Positions 25,623 through 34,883 of a stretch of DNA of 64,000 nt are shown here, piece after piece. The position numbers and the translations under genes were made by a program. Under the pieces are notes generated by a model, which saw only the letters and a program-made list of their open reading frames with translations, had not been told where the DNA came from and made no database searches. Source of the DNA: an uncultured Propionibacteriaceae bacterium (lineage in GTDB: Bacteria > Actinomycetota > Actinomycetes > Propionibacteriales > Propionibacteriaceae); contig CALCKT010000040.1 of assembly GCA_937965785.1 (NCBI GenBank), forward strand, positions 1 through 64,000, read 5' to 3'. Position 1 is the first letter of the stretch; each line of letters begins with the position of its first letter.

Positions 25623-26845
25623 AGGATCCTCCGGTACTGCTGCAGGGTGTTCTCCGCAGCGCGCTCCCAGGTCATCGCCAGCGCCCGCTGCCTCCCGGTG
25701 GTGCCCATCAGATCGCGACGTGGTTTGTCGGTGAGCAGTGCCCCGAGGGCCTCGGCCCACATGCGGGGGTCGTGGGTGGGAATCAGCAGGCCGGTGTGGG
25801 TGTTGCAGATGGCCTCGGTCAGGCCTCCCGACGCGGCGGCCAGGACGGGCACCCCCGAGGCCGAGGCCTCCAGGGCGATCAACCCGAAGGTCTCGGAGTG
25901 CGACGGCACCAGCATCACGGAGGCGTGCCGCACGATGCGGGCCAGCGACTCGCGGTCCTGGCCGGCCAGGAAGTGCACCTGCCCGCGCAACCCGAGGTCG
26001 TCGACGAGGGTGTGCAGCTCGGCCTCGTAGTCCGCGAAATCCGCCGAGGTCTCACCGACCACCGCCAGGTCCGGGCGGATGGCCTCGGGCAGGCAGGCCA
26101 TGGTGCGGATGGCGACGTCGGGGGCCTTGAGGGGTTGCAGCCGCGCGGCGAACACGACATAGCCGGGCCGGACACCGGGCGGCGCCCAGGGGTGGGTGGC
26201 GGGATGGAACAGGTCGATGTTGACACCGGGACGCACGATCCGCACCCGTTCCGGATCGGCCCCGCAGCGACCGATGACCACGGCCGCCTCGTGCCGGGAG
26301 ACGCACAGCACCAGATCGGACTGCTCCGCACACATCACCTCGCCGTCGACCCGGGCGGGCGACTCGGGCGGTTCCCCGTCGCGCAGCGGCGAGTTCGGGT
26401 GGGCGGCCACCGAGTGGAAGGTCATCACGTGGGGCACCCCCCAGGAGCGGGCGACGGGCAGCGCCGCCACCCCCGACATCCAGTGGTGGGAATGGATCAG
26501 GTCGTGGGGTTCCAGGGCCTCCATGGCCTCCCGGAACTCGTCGATGTGCTGGTCGATCTCGCTTTTCGGCAGTGGGGTCGGCGGGCCCGCGGGGAGACGC
26601 CGCAGCGTCACCGACGGGGCCACGTCCTCCTGTTCCGGCTGGTCGGGGTCGGTGCGGCGGGTCAGGAAGTCCACCCGCACGCCGAGCCTTCCCAGCGCCC
26701 GGGCCAGTGCGGCGATGAGCACGTTCATGCCACCCGCGTCCGCGGTGCCGGCGCGTTCCAGAGGGGAGGTGTGCATGGTGACGAAGGCGACACGAAGTCC
26801 GGCCCCCGGCTGGGTGGATTGATGGTCCACGGTGTTTTCCTCCAT
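25619..26845 (-). CDS. mshA: D-inositol-3-phosphate glycosyltransferase
   Basis: A 408-residue GT4 glycosyltransferase that joins GlcNAc from UDP-GlcNAc to inositol phosphate, the first committed step of mycothiol synthesis. Diagnostic segments are the N-terminal GGMNVLIAALARALG, IHSHHWMSG, RVRIVRPGVNIDLFHP, and the C-terminal VPSHSETFGLIALEASASGVPVLAAASGGL nucleotide-sugar site. The gene overlaps mshB. Length fits MshA well. Confidence 0.95.
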   Translation of the reverse strand: MEENTVDHQSTQPGAGLRVAFVTMHTSPLERAGTADAGGMNVLIAALARALGRLGVRVDFLTRRTDPDQPEQEDVAPSVTLRRLPAGPPTPLPKSEIDQHIDEFREAMEALEPHDLIHSHHWMSGVAALPVARSWGVPHVMTFHSVAAHPNSPLRDGEPPESPARVDGEVMCAEQSDLVLCVSRHEAAVVIGRCGADPERVRIVRPGVNIDLFHPATHPWAPPGVRPGYVVFAARLQPLKAPDVAIRTMACLPEAIRPDLAVVGETSADFADYEAELHTLVDDLGLRGQVHFLAGQDRESLARIVRHASVMLVPSHSETFGLIALEASASGVPVLAAASGGLTEAICNTHTGLLIPTHDPRMWAEALGALLTDKPRRDLMGTTGRQRALAMTWERAAENTLQQYRRIL

Positions 26846-27182
26846 CTCCTCCGGAAATTACTTCCCGACGATGATGCTACTGCGCGAGACACCGGTCGCG
26901 GCCGGAAAACCGGTGCTCGCGGGGTGGTTGCCGGGAAAGGCGGTTCCGGGCCTCCAGGAAGGCCTTGGGGTTCTCGGCCACTTCGGACAGTGGGGTGGTC
27001 ATCATCGTGATGACCACCGTCATGTCGGGTTTGCAGCCGGCGCATCTGGGTCTAGGCAGCGGTTGCCGCAGTTCAGATCCCCGAAGACCGGGGCGTTGGT
27101 CATTTCTTGCCTCTTGGCCTCACGGCGAGGGCTGCCGGGATCAACTCGTTCGGGGTCTTCCCGTAGCCCTGGCCGCGTGCAA
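26846..27182. other. 337-bp gap with two possible short reading frames
   Basis: On the minus strand MTNAPVFGDLNCGNRC... (27 residues, about 27103 to 27020) ends in a TGA overlapping the ATG of a 48-residue frame MTVVITMMTTPLSEVAENPKAFLEARNRL, at about 27023 to 26877. The two together read like remnants of a small protein split by a stop. No motif settles it, and both could be chance. Nothing else is visible. Confidence 0.3.
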
Positions 27183-28013
27183 CTACTTCCAGGCGTCGAG
27201 GAAACGATCAGAGACTTCCGCCACTTTGGAGGTCGGCTCGTCGATCATGAGCGTCGCCAAGGTGCCGGAATAGACCTCGGTCAAGCACATGGAGGAGTCG
27301 TCTTCGTTCTTGCCGCAGGTCCATTTCCCGATGGTCTCGATGTCATGGAGATCGGTGGAGTTCTCCGCGACGGTCTCGCCCGCTCCGTAGGCCGCCACGA
27401 AAAAGTCCCCGTCCGAGTTCGTGTAGGTGCTCGCCAGGTCTTTTTTCTTGTCGAAGGTGAAGTCGTCGAATGATTTGGGCATCTCGGGTGCGGCGCCGGA
27501 AGACTTGGATGGTTCCCGGGTGGTGGGTTCGGTGGTCTTCCTCGTGGGCTCGGTGCTCTTCTTCGTGGGTTCGGGTGATGGTTTCTCTGAGTTCTGGGTT
27601 GCTTGTGTGGTGGTCTGTGTGCTGGTGGAGGGGGTGGCGTTCGGTTGGTTGTCCCGGCCGAGGAGCCACCAGGCCCCGAACCCAGTGATGGCCACGAGGA
27701 CGGCAACGAGCGCGACGATCAGGACCGTGTTGCTTTTCCTCGGTGGCTGCGGGGGCATGCCCTGACCGGCGGAACCGTAGACGGGCTGATAGCCCTGTTG
27801 GCCGTATCCGGACTGCTGGTACGTGGGTTGGGAGTAGCTGGGTTGTTCCTGCTGGTACCCGGGTTGGGGCTGCTGATACCCCGGTTGGGGTTGCTGATAC
27901 CCGGGCTGGGGCTGCTGGTGCCCGGGTTGTGGCTGAGGGCTGCCGAAGGCCGGCTGCTGGGGGTATCCCTGCTGCGGACGATTGTTGGGGCCGGGCCACT
28001 GGTTGTTACTCAT
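27183..28013 (-). CDS. membrane protein with Q/P/Y-rich N-terminal repeats
   Basis: A 276-residue protein. The cytoplasmic start MSNNQWPGPNNRPQQ is followed by a low-complexity stretch of four QQPQPGY units. A single helix (TVLIVALVAVLVAITGFGAWWLL) comes next, then a Thr/Ser/Lys/Pro stalk and a compact extracytoplasmic domain (FDDFTFDKKKDLASTYTNSDGDFFVAAYG) with two cysteines (WTCGKNEDDSSMC). The layout is common among actinobacterial envelope proteins of unknown function. Confidence 0.72.
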   Translation of the reverse strand: MSNNQWPGPNNRPQQGYPQQPAFGSPQPQPGHQQPQPGYQQPQPGYQQPQPGYQQEQPSYSQPTYQQSGYGQQGYQPVYGSAGQGMPPQPPRKSNTVLIVALVAVLVAITGFGAWWLLGRDNQPNATPSTSTQTTTQATQNSEKPSPEPTKKSTEPTRKTTEPTTREPSKSSGAAPEMPKSFDDFTFDKKKDLASTYTNSDGDFFVAAYGAGETVAENSTDLHDIETIGKWTCGKNEDDSSMCLTEVYSGTLATLMIDEPTSKVAEVSDRFLDAWK

Positions 28014-28284
28014 TCATACCTCCTGGGTCAACATGGTAAGAGGTTTCTTTGACAGGGCGCGTGGCGACGGAGGGCGTCTCAGGGAACCACAAGAATCGCA
28101 CGGGGTCGGACAGGCGTCCGCCGGGCGCGGGAACACCGGCCTGCGGGCTCGACGTCGCGGCAAGAGAGGTCGCTTGTCGAAGGTGACCCGGGAGGGTAGT
28201 CGTACCCGGGAGGACGCGACGAGCGGAGCCTGAGCCCCGAGTTGCGCTCCCCGCGTGCAGTCGTGCTAGAGTTCGTCCCCGGAC

Positions 28285-28367
28285 GCGCGAGTGGCGGAAT
28301 GGTAGACGCGCTGGCTTCAGGTGCCAGTGCCCGCAAGGGCGTGGAGGTTCAACTCCTCTCTCGCGCA
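28285..28367 (+). tRNA. tRNA-Leu (anticodon CAG)
   Basis: Acceptor stem GCGCGAG pairs with CTCGCGC. The anticodon stem CTGGC/GCCAG encloses TTCAGGT with CAG at positions 34-36. A long variable arm (TGCCCGCAAGGGCG) marks a class II leucine tRNA, and the T-arm reads GAGGTTCAACTCCTC. The CCA end is not encoded. A terminator follows. Confidence 0.97.
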
Positions 28368-28374
28368 CGGATCG

Positions 28375-28400
28375 GTCCCCGTCTCATCAGAGGCGGGGAC
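28375..28400 (+). terminator. terminator after tRNA-Leu
   Basis: GTCCCCG...GCGGGGAC with a short loop, followed by a weak T-rich tail (GATTGCTTT). It starts eight bases after the tRNA. Confidence 0.7.
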
Positions 28401-28560
28401 GATTGCTTTCGGGGCAGAAACCTGCACGAAAGAGCGGACCGTGACCAGCATCGAGGACAGCAAACCGTGCATGCCGTCGCCCTGACCGTGTCGAAACCGT
28501 GACCCCACCCGTGCACGAATCGCGTATCAGGGCGGGGGTGTCGTGTTGGGGAACTACCGC

Positions 28561-28657
28561 CCCTCCTCCTGGGCACGAATCGCGGGAGAAAAACGGTTCA
28601 ACGTCGGGTGGCGACGTTGAACCGTCGAACCTCCGCGAGTCGTGCCCAGGAGGAGGG
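28561..28657. repeat. dispersed palindromic repeat family A, copy 4
   Basis: Arms CCTGGGCACGAATCGCGG and CCGCGAGTCGTGCCCAGG surround the core GGTTCAACGTCG / CGACGTTGAACC. The arm extends outward (CTCCTCCT / AGGAGGAG) beyond the common unit. Outer words GGGCAC and GTGCCC again pair although they differ from the other copies. A truncated arm GTGCACGAATCGCG lies at about 28511. Between convergent transcription units. Confidence 0.8.
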
Positions 28658-28679
28658 CGTTCATGTGCTGGCGCAACCG

Positions 28680-28790
28680 GGTTCAAAGAGTGATCTCGAC
28701 TCAACCAGTTTCGGGGGCTCCGCCGTTGCCGATGAGAACGCCAAGGAGCAGTTCAAAGAGCGATCCCGACTCAACCAGTTTCGGGGGTCC
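28680..28790. repeat. two 70-bp tandem units with family-B-like ends
   Basis: GTTCAAAGAG[TC]GATC[TC]CGACT followed by CAACCAGTTTCGGGGG occurs at about 28680 and 28750. The two copies differ at a few bases. It lies 3' of the antiporter gene. Confidence 0.65.
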
Positions 28791-30308
28791 TCAGTCGCCG
28801 TCGAGCAGTCGACGGCGATTCCGGCCCGAAGCCACCCAGCGCGCCAGCGGGCCGTGTTCGTTTATGAGCATCAACCGACCCTGGACGCGTTCGACCAGTC
28901 CGGATTCGACGGCCAGCAGCAGCTCGTCGCGACCCTGAAGACGCATTGTTCTGTCGGGGATGAGGATCTTCTTGTCGCGGATGATCATGGAGACCACTGC
29001 TCCGCGGGGAAGTCGCAGGTCGTTCACCCACATTCCCACCAGACGGCCCGTTTCCGGGACCTGGAACTGCACCAGCGAGGCGTTGATGCCCTCGAGCGGG
29101 GAGGAATCGAACTGCAATTCCCGGGGGGAGATCTGTTCCAGCACCCCGGCCCACGGGGCCAGTTTCGGCAGCAGCGGGCCCTGCACGAGGGTGAACGTCA
29201 CCACCAGCAGGAAGATGACGTGGAACATGTGCGAGGCGCCCGGCAGGTCGTGCGTCAGCGGGATTGTCGCCAGCATGATGGGCAACGCGCCACGCATCCC
29301 CGCCCAGGAGATGAACAGCTGGGTCCTCAGCTTCTCCCGGAACGGCGTCAGGCAGGCGAATACGGAGATCGGGCGGGCGACGAACGTCAACGCCGACCCG
29401 ATCACCAGCGCCGGGACGATCGCCTCCGGCAGCTGGCTGGGGGAGGCCAGCAGCCCCAGCATCACGAACAAACCGATCTGCGCCAACCAGCCCACCGACT
29501 CCGTGAAACCCTCCGTCGTCGAGTGGTGGGGGAGGGCCTGGTTGCCGAGCCACAGACCTGCGATATAGGCGGCCAGCAGCTCCGAACCGCCCGCGACCCC
29601 GGCGACGGAGTAGGCGGTCAGCGCGATCGCGAGGGTTGCGAGGGGGTACAGGCCTGCGCTCGGCAGGGAGATGCGGTGCAGGAAAGCCTGCCCCACCATC
29701 GCCACCGCCGCCCCGATGAGGGCACCCGCGGTCAACTGGAAGAGTCCGTTCGCGATCATTCCCGTCACCGACATCTGGTTCCAGGCGTCGGAGACCACGA
29801 CGGTGACGATGATGATCGCGGGCGGGTCGTTGAAACCGGATTCGCCCTCCAGGGTGGTGCGCACCTTCGACTTCAGGGGCAGGCGGCGCAGGATCGCGAA
29901 CACGGCGGCGGCATCCGTCGACGAAACCATTGCCGCCATCAGGATCCCGGTGCGCAGGTCCACGCCCAGCACCAACATCGCGATGGACGAGGCCACCGCC
30001 ACCGAGACCAGCACCCCGACGGTCCCGAGCAGCCCGGCCCGGGAGGCCACCGGTCTGAACTCCGCCCAGCGGGTGGTGAACCCGCCGTCGAACAGCAGCA
30101 GCCCCACCAGTAGCGCGGAGATGTTGTAGGCCAGCTGGGCGTCGTCGAACCGGATCCCGAGGCCCGCCTCGCCGATCCCCAGACCGATGCCGAGGTACAG
30201 CAGCAAACCGGGCATGGAACTGCGCGACGAGATCCGCACCGCCGCGACACCCGCCAGCAGCACCCCACAGACGATCAGGACCACCATGTCCATGTCGTGA
30301 TGGCTCAT
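28791..30308 (-). CDS. CPA1 cation/proton antiporter with C-terminal TrkA-C domain (NhaP2 type)
   Basis: A 505-residue membrane protein with about twelve helices exchanging K+ or Na+ for H+. The CPA1 motifs GLLLFDGGF, MVSSTDAAAVFAIL, GESGFNDPPAIIIV and ISWAGMRGALPIMLAT are all seen. The C-terminal 110 residues form a regulatory TrkA-C-like domain (VPETGRLVGMWVNDLRLPRG...). This combination and length match potassium/proton antiporter NhaP2. No neighbouring genes suggest a specific role. Confidence 0.9.
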   Translation of the reverse strand: MSHHDMDMVVLIVCGVLLAGVAAVRISSRSSMPGLLLYLGIGLGIGEAGLGIRFDDAQLAYNISALLVGLLLFDGGFTTRWAEFRPVASRAGLLGTVGVLVSVAVASSIAMLVLGVDLRTGILMAAMVSSTDAAAVFAILRRLPLKSKVRTTLEGESGFNDPPAIIIVTVVVSDAWNQMSVTGMIANGLFQLTAGALIGAAVAMVGQAFLHRISLPSAGLYPLATLAIALTAYSVAGVAGGSELLAAYIAGLWLGNQALPHHSTTEGFTESVGWLAQIGLFVMLGLLASPSQLPEAIVPALVIGSALTFVARPISVFACLTPFREKLRTQLFISWAGMRGALPIMLATIPLTHDLPGASHMFHVIFLLVVTFTLVQGPLLPKLAPWAGVLEQISPRELQFDSSPLEGINASLVQFQVPETGRLVGMWVNDLRLPRGAVVSMIIRDKKILIPDRTMRLQGRDELLLAVESGLVERVQGRLMLINEHGPLARWVASGRNRRRLLDGD

Positions 30309-30424
30309 GGTGCATCCTTCCTCATCCTGCGGACATTATCCCGGGTTTCGCCTCGCCAAGGCCAGAGGAGATGCGGATTCCCCGCGACCTGATGACCGAG
30401 CAGGGTGAGGGTCTCCAACCCTGA

Positions 30425-30510
30425 ACTTGGTTGAGCCAGCTCGCTGGTTCTCGCGGATCGGCTCAACCGGCTTCGAAAAACCTCCGCCACGAGATGGCTC
30501 AATCGGCTTT
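30425..30510. repeat. dispersed repeat family B, copy 4
   Basis: TTGGTTGAGCCAGCTCGC faces GATCGGCTCAACCGGCTTCG, with a further TGGCTCAATCGGCTTT word. It separates the antiporter gene start from the end of the ABC exporter operon. Confidence 0.55.
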
Positions 30511-30526
30511 GGGTTGGTGCGACCTC

Positions 30527-32521
30527 TCAGGGGGTGGCGACCTCCTCGATGGGTGCGTTGAACTGCGACTGGTACAGGTCGTGGTAGCGACCCCTGGCCG
30601 CCAGCAGGTCGTGGTGGGTGCCCTGCTCGACGATGGCGCCGTCGTCCATGACGAGGATCAGGTCGGCGTCGCGGATGGTGGACAGGCGGTGGGCGATCAC
30701 GAAAGACGTGCGACCACTGCGCAGCGCCGCCATCGCCTTTTGCAGCAGCAGTTCGGTGCGGGTGTCGACCGACGAGGTGGCCTCGTCGAGGATCAGCAGT
30801 TCCGGTTCCGACAGGAACGCCCGCGCGATGGTGATGAGCTGTTTCTCACCCGCGGAGACGTTGTTGCCCTCCTCGTCGATGACGGTGTCGTAGCCGTCGG
30901 GCAGGGAGTGGACGAAACGATCCACGAACGCCGCCTTCGCCGCGGCCAGGATCTCCTCCTGCGTGGCGCCCTCCTTGCCGTAGGCGATGTTGTCGCGGAT
31001 GGTGCCGCCGAACAGCCACGTGTCCTGCAACACCATGCCCATGTTGTTGCGCAACGCCCCACGGTCCACCGTCGCGATGTCCGTCCCGTCTAGGAGGATG
31101 CGACCGGAGTTCAGGTCGTAGAAACGCATCAGCAGGTTCACCAGCGTGGTCTTGCCCGCGCCGGTGGGCCCGACGATCGCGACCGTCTGGCCGGGTTTCG
31201 CCTCCAGGTTGAGGTGTTCGATGAGGGGACGATCCGGGTTGTAGGAGAAGGTGACGTCCTCGAAGACGACGTGCCCGCCCTCGGCGGTCAGGTCGCGGTC
31301 CGGCTCCGGCGACATCTCATCGGCGTCGAGCAGCTCGAAGACCCGTTCCGCGGAGGCCACCCCCGACTGCAGCAGGTTCATCATGGACGCGAGCTGCGTC
31401 AGTGGCTGCGTGAACTGGCGCGAGTACTGGATGAATGCCTGCACGTCGCCGATGTTCATCTGCCCCGTGGCCACCTGGAGGCCACCGAAGACCGCGACGA
31501 TGACGTAGTTGAGGTTGCCGACCAGGAACATCACGGGCATGAGGATCCCGGATAGGAACTGCGCCCCGAACGACGACCTGAACAGTTCCTCGTTGCGGGT
31601 GTGGAAGGTGTCCTCCACCTCCGACTTGCGGCCGAACACCTTCACCAGGGAATGGCCGGTATAGGCCTCCTCGATCTCCGAGTTCAGCTCGCCCGTGGAC
31701 TTCCACATGTCGGCGAATCGTTTCTGGGAGCGGCGCATGATCAACGGCACGATCAGCATCGACAGCGGGATCGAGACCAGCGTGACCAGCGCCAGCGGCC
31801 ACGAGATCCACATCATGATGATCACCACCCCGACCACCGTCAGCAGCGAGTTGATGAGCTGCGGCAGGGTCTGCATCAGGGTCTGGGAGATGTTGTCGAT
31901 GTCGTTGGTGACGCGGGAGAGCAGCTCGCCGCGCGGCTGCCCGTCGAAGTACGACAGGGGCAGGCGCTGCAGCTTGGCCTCCACGTCGCTGCGCATCCGC
32001 CGCACCGACTTCTGGGCCGCGCCGATCAGCAGCCAGTTCGAGACGTAGGTGGCGACGGCGGAGACGACGTAGAGCAGCAGCACCAGAGCCAGCACCGACC
32101 CGATGGCGCCGAAGTCGATGCCCTGGCCGGGTGTGAAGTCGACGCGTTGCAGCATCTCGACGAGGGTGTCGTTCCCGCCGCCGCGGACAGCTTCGATGGC
32201 CTGTTCCTTCGTGACCCCCGCGGGCATGTTCTTGCCGACGATCCCGGCCAGCAGCAGGTCGGTGGCCGCCCCCAGGATTTTCGGGCCGAGGGTGGACATC
32301 ACGACGGCGCTGACGGACAGCACCAGCGCGACCGCCACCGCGATCCGATGCGGTTTCATGATCCCGAGCAGGCGTCTCAGCGACGGCAGGAAGGCGACCG
32401 CGGTCTCCCCGGAGCCGCTGGGTCCGCCGGGCCCGAAGCTGATCTTCCCCGGGCCGTGTGCGGGACGTTTGTTGGCCGCGGGTTTGGTGGCGGCCCCGGT
32501 GTTTCCGGTGGTGGTGCTCAT
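30527..32521 (-). CDS. heterodimeric ABC exporter subunit, canonical ATP site Glu
   Basis: A 664-residue fusion of a six-helix exporter domain and an ATPase. The long Ala/Gly/Pro-rich N-terminus (about residues 1-40) precedes the membrane domain. ATPase motifs: Walker A GPTGAGKTT, signature VSAGEKQL (degenerate), Walker B LLILDEATSSVD with the catalytic Glu, H-loop AHRLS. Its ATG overlaps the stop of the partner gene. With 32518-34263 it forms one exporter like LmrCD or TM287/288; multidrug efflux is the likely role. Confidence 0.88.
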   Translation of the reverse strand: MSTTTGNTGAATKPAANKRPAHGPGKISFGPGGPSGSGETAVAFLPSLRRLLGIMKPHRIAVAVALVLSVSAVVMSTLGPKILGAATDLLLAGIVGKNMPAGVTKEQAIEAVRGGGNDTLVEMLQRVDFTPGQGIDFGAIGSVLALVLLLYVVSAVATYVSNWLLIGAAQKSVRRMRSDVEAKLQRLPLSYFDGQPRGELLSRVTNDIDNISQTLMQTLPQLINSLLTVVGVVIIMMWISWPLALVTLVSIPLSMLIVPLIMRRSQKRFADMWKSTGELNSEIEEAYTGHSLVKVFGRKSEVEDTFHTRNEELFRSSFGAQFLSGILMPVMFLVGNLNYVIVAVFGGLQVATGQMNIGDVQAFIQYSRQFTQPLTQLASMMNLLQSGVASAERVFELLDADEMSPEPDRDLTAEGGHVVFEDVTFSYNPDRPLIEHLNLEAKPGQTVAIVGPTGAGKTTLVNLLMRFYDLNSGRILLDGTDIATVDRGALRNNMGMVLQDTWLFGGTIRDNIAYGKEGATQEEILAAAKAAFVDRFVHSLPDGYDTVIDEEGNNVSAGEKQLITIARAFLSEPELLILDEATSSVDTRTELLLQKAMAALRSGRTSFVIAHRLSTIRDADLILVMDDGAIVEQGTHHDLLAARGRYHDLYQSQFNAPIEEVATP

Positions 32522-34263
32522 GCCTGGGCCTCCTCGGCGCTCAGCTGGCTGTCGACGATCTCCTGATAGGTGGCGTTGCTCGCCAGCAGTTCATCGTGGG
32601 TGCCGCGACCCACGATGCGGCCGTGCTCCAGCACGAGGATCTCGTCGGCGCCCCGGATGGTGGCGACGCGCTGGGCGACGATCAGAGTGGCGCGGTCCGC
32701 CGTCGCCGGGGCCAGGGCGGCCCGCAGCCGGGCGTCGGTGGCGACGTCGAGGGCGGAGAAGGAATCGTCGAAGACGTAGACGGCGGGTTCCTTCACCAGC
32801 GCCCGCGCGATGGACAGGCGCTGTCGCTGCCCGCCCGAGACGTTCGTGCCGCCCTGCGAGATGTGGGCGGCGAGACCGCCGTCGAGTTTCTCGACGAAAT
32901 CGGCGGCCTGGGCGATCCGCAACGCCTCCCACATCTGTTCCGGTGTGGCGTCGGGGCGCCCGTAGAGCAGGTTGGAGGCCACCGTCCCGGAGAACAGATA
33001 GGGCTTCTGCGGCACCAGCCCGATCCGCGACCACAGGGCGTCGGGGTCGAGGTGGCGCACGTCGACGCCGTCCACCAGCACCTCGCCGCCGCTGACGTCG
33101 TACAGGCGGGGGATCAGGTTCACCAGGGTGGACTTGCCCGATCCCGTCGACCCGATGATCGCGGTGGTGCGGCCCGGGGCCAGGGTGAACGACACGTTCG
33201 CCAGCACCGGATCCTCCGCACCCGGGTAGGTGAAGGTGACGTCACGGAATTCGACGACACCCGTCAGCTCCTGCGGGGAGACCGGGTCGGTGGGGGGAGC
33301 CACCGTGGGTTCGGTGTCCAGCACCTCCAGGATGCGGTCCGCGGACACCGCGGAACGCGGCGCCAGGAACAGCAGCATCGTCGACATCATCACCGAGATG
33401 AGGATCTGGATCAGGTAGTTCAGGAAGGCGGTCATCTGGCCGATCTGGATGTCACCGGAGTCGATGCGGAAGGCGCCGAACCAGATCACCGCCACCGATG
33501 AGATGTTCACCATGAACATGGCGATCGGGAACAGCAGCACCATCCAGCGGGAGGCACGCAGCGTGACGGAGTAGACATCCTCGTTGGCACCCTCGAAGCG
33601 CCTCGACTCGTGGTCCTCGCGAATGAAGGCGCGGATCACCCGGATACCGCTGATCTGTTCGCGCAGCACCCGGTTCAGGTTGTCGAGGTTGGTCTGCATC
33701 CGCTGGAACAGGGGAGAGACGAAGATCACCAGCAGCGCGATCGTCACGCCCAGCACGGCGACGCTGACCGCGATGATCCACGACAGCCCGAAGTCCTCGC
33801 GCACCGCCATGATGAAACCGCCGACCATCATGATGGGGGCGCCGACGATGATGGTCAGGGTGGTCTGGACGATCGTCTGCACCTGCAGGACGTCGTTGGT
33901 GTTGCGGGTCAGCAGCGACGAGGCCCCGAAGTCGCGCACCTCGCGGGTGGAGAACGACAGGGCGCGGTCGAAGATGGCGGCCCTGAGGTCGCGGCCCAGC
34001 GACATGGCGGTGAGGGCGCCGAACCAGGTGGCGCCGATCTGCCCCGCCGCCTGCACCAGGGAGAACAGCAGCATCAGGGCGCCGCTGCGCCAGATCAGGC
34101 CGGTGTCGCCCTTGACGACGCCGTCGTCGATGATCTGCGCGTTCAGGTTCGGCAGGTACAGCGACATGGTGGTCGCCAGCACCTGGAGAACCAGGACGGC
34201 CAGCAGTTCTCTCCAGTACGGCTTCAGATGCGTGAATATCAGCCGGTTGAGTCGTGCGATCAC
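32518..34263 (-). CDS. heterodimeric ABC exporter subunit, degenerate Walker B
   Basis: A 581-residue exporter half starting at GTG 34263, which overlaps the TetR stop (GTGA). The membrane domain covers about residues 1-320. ATPase motifs: Walker A GSTGSGKST, intact signature VSGGQRQR, Walker B VYVFDDSFSALD with Asp in place of the catalytic Glu, and VAQRVAT instead of the usual H-loop. The degenerate Walker B here and the degenerate signature in the partner lie in the same composite site, as in known asymmetric exporters. Confidence 0.88.
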   Translation of the reverse strand: MIARLNRLIFTHLKPYWRELLAVLVLQVLATTMSLYLPNLNAQIIDDGVVKGDTGLIWRSGALMLLFSLVQAAGQIGATWFGALTAMSLGRDLRAAIFDRALSFSTREVRDFGASSLLTRNTNDVLQVQTIVQTTLTIIVGAPIMMVGGFIMAVREDFGLSWIIAVSVAVLGVTIALLVIFVSPLFQRMQTNLDNLNRVLREQISGIRVIRAFIREDHESRRFEGANEDVYSVTLRASRWMVLLFPIAMFMVNISSVAVIWFGAFRIDSGDIQIGQMTAFLNYLIQILISVMMSTMLLFLAPRSAVSADRILEVLDTEPTVAPPTDPVSPQELTGVVEFRDVTFTYPGAEDPVLANVSFTLAPGRTTAIIGSTGSGKSTLVNLIPRLYDVSGGEVLVDGVDVRHLDPDALWSRIGLVPQKPYLFSGTVASNLLYGRPDATPEQMWEALRIAQAADFVEKLDGGLAAHISQGGTNVSGGQRQRLSIARALVKEPAVYVFDDSFSALDVATDARLRAALAPATADRATLIVAQRVATIRGADEILVLEHGRIVGRGTHDELLASNATYQEIVDSQLSAEEAQA

Positions 34264-34847
34264 AGGGACTGCCTCCTGCGGGCCCCGTCGAGGGCCAGGC
34301 GGGCCAGGGAAGCGGGGCACAACTTGGCTTCGGGACACCTGCCGTGCGCGTACCCCATCGCCAGGGTGACGACGAGATGGGCGAAGTCCTTGACCGGGAT
34401 GGTCAGCTCGGCCTCGTGCGGGGCCAGGCGGTCACGTATCCAGCCCGCGATGTCACGGACCCGGGCCTCCCACAGCTCCATGATCCGGAACCGGATCTCG
34501 TCCTGGTCGCCGCCCCGGTGCGGTCGGGGGATGAAACGCCCGAAGGTGGTGACGTAGTCGGCGGCGGTGGACAGACACACCTCGGTGGTCTCGTCGACGG
34601 TCGTGGTGGCGGGGGTCGCGGAGAAGATGTCGGCGAGCCGTTCGGGGGAGAGGTGGTCGGCGATGGTGGCGGCGATCAGGTCGCGGCGGGTCGGGAACAC
34701 CCTGAACAGGGTTCCCTCGGCCACCTGGGCGGCCTCCGCCACCTGCCGGGTGGTCACCTCCGGGCCGTGGTCGAGGATCAGCTGGCGGGTCGCGGCAATC
34801 AGCGACGCCCTTCGTTCAGCGGGCGGAAGAGGTCGGGCACGGGTCAT
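34260..34847 (-). CDS. TetR-family repressor of the ABC exporter
   Basis: A 195-residue regulator from ATG 34847 (MTRARPLPPAERRASLIAATRQLI). The N-terminal HTH reads TTRQVAEAAQVAEGTLFRVFPTRRDL (about residues 33-58); the C-terminal part is a variable ligand domain. It is the first gene of a three-gene operon with the two exporter subunits (GTGA overlap). A perfect 20-bp palindrome lies just upstream, so autorepression with relief by an exported drug is likely. The upstream ATG at 34883 sits in the palindrome and is rejected. Confidence 0.9.
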   Translation of the reverse strand: MTRARPLPPAERRASLIAATRQLILDHGPEVTTRQVAEAAQVAEGTLFRVFPTRRDLIAATIADHLSPERLADIFSATPATTTVDETTEVCLSTAADYVTTFGRFIPRPHRGGDQDEIRFRIMELWEARVRDIAGWIRDRLAPHEAELTIPVKDFAHLVVTLAMGYAHGRCPEAKLCPASLARLALDGARRRQSL

Positions 34848-34863
34848 CACGACGCACCAGTGT

Positions 34864-34883
34864 ATGAGTGAGTACTCACTCAT
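34864..34883. promoter_or_regulatory. TetR operator, perfect palindrome
   Basis: ATGAGTGAGTACTCACTCAT is a perfect 20-bp palindrome 16 bases before the tetR-type start. TGAGTGAGTACTCACTCA-like operators are frequent upstream of TetR genes that regulate ABC exporters. Confidence 0.85.
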
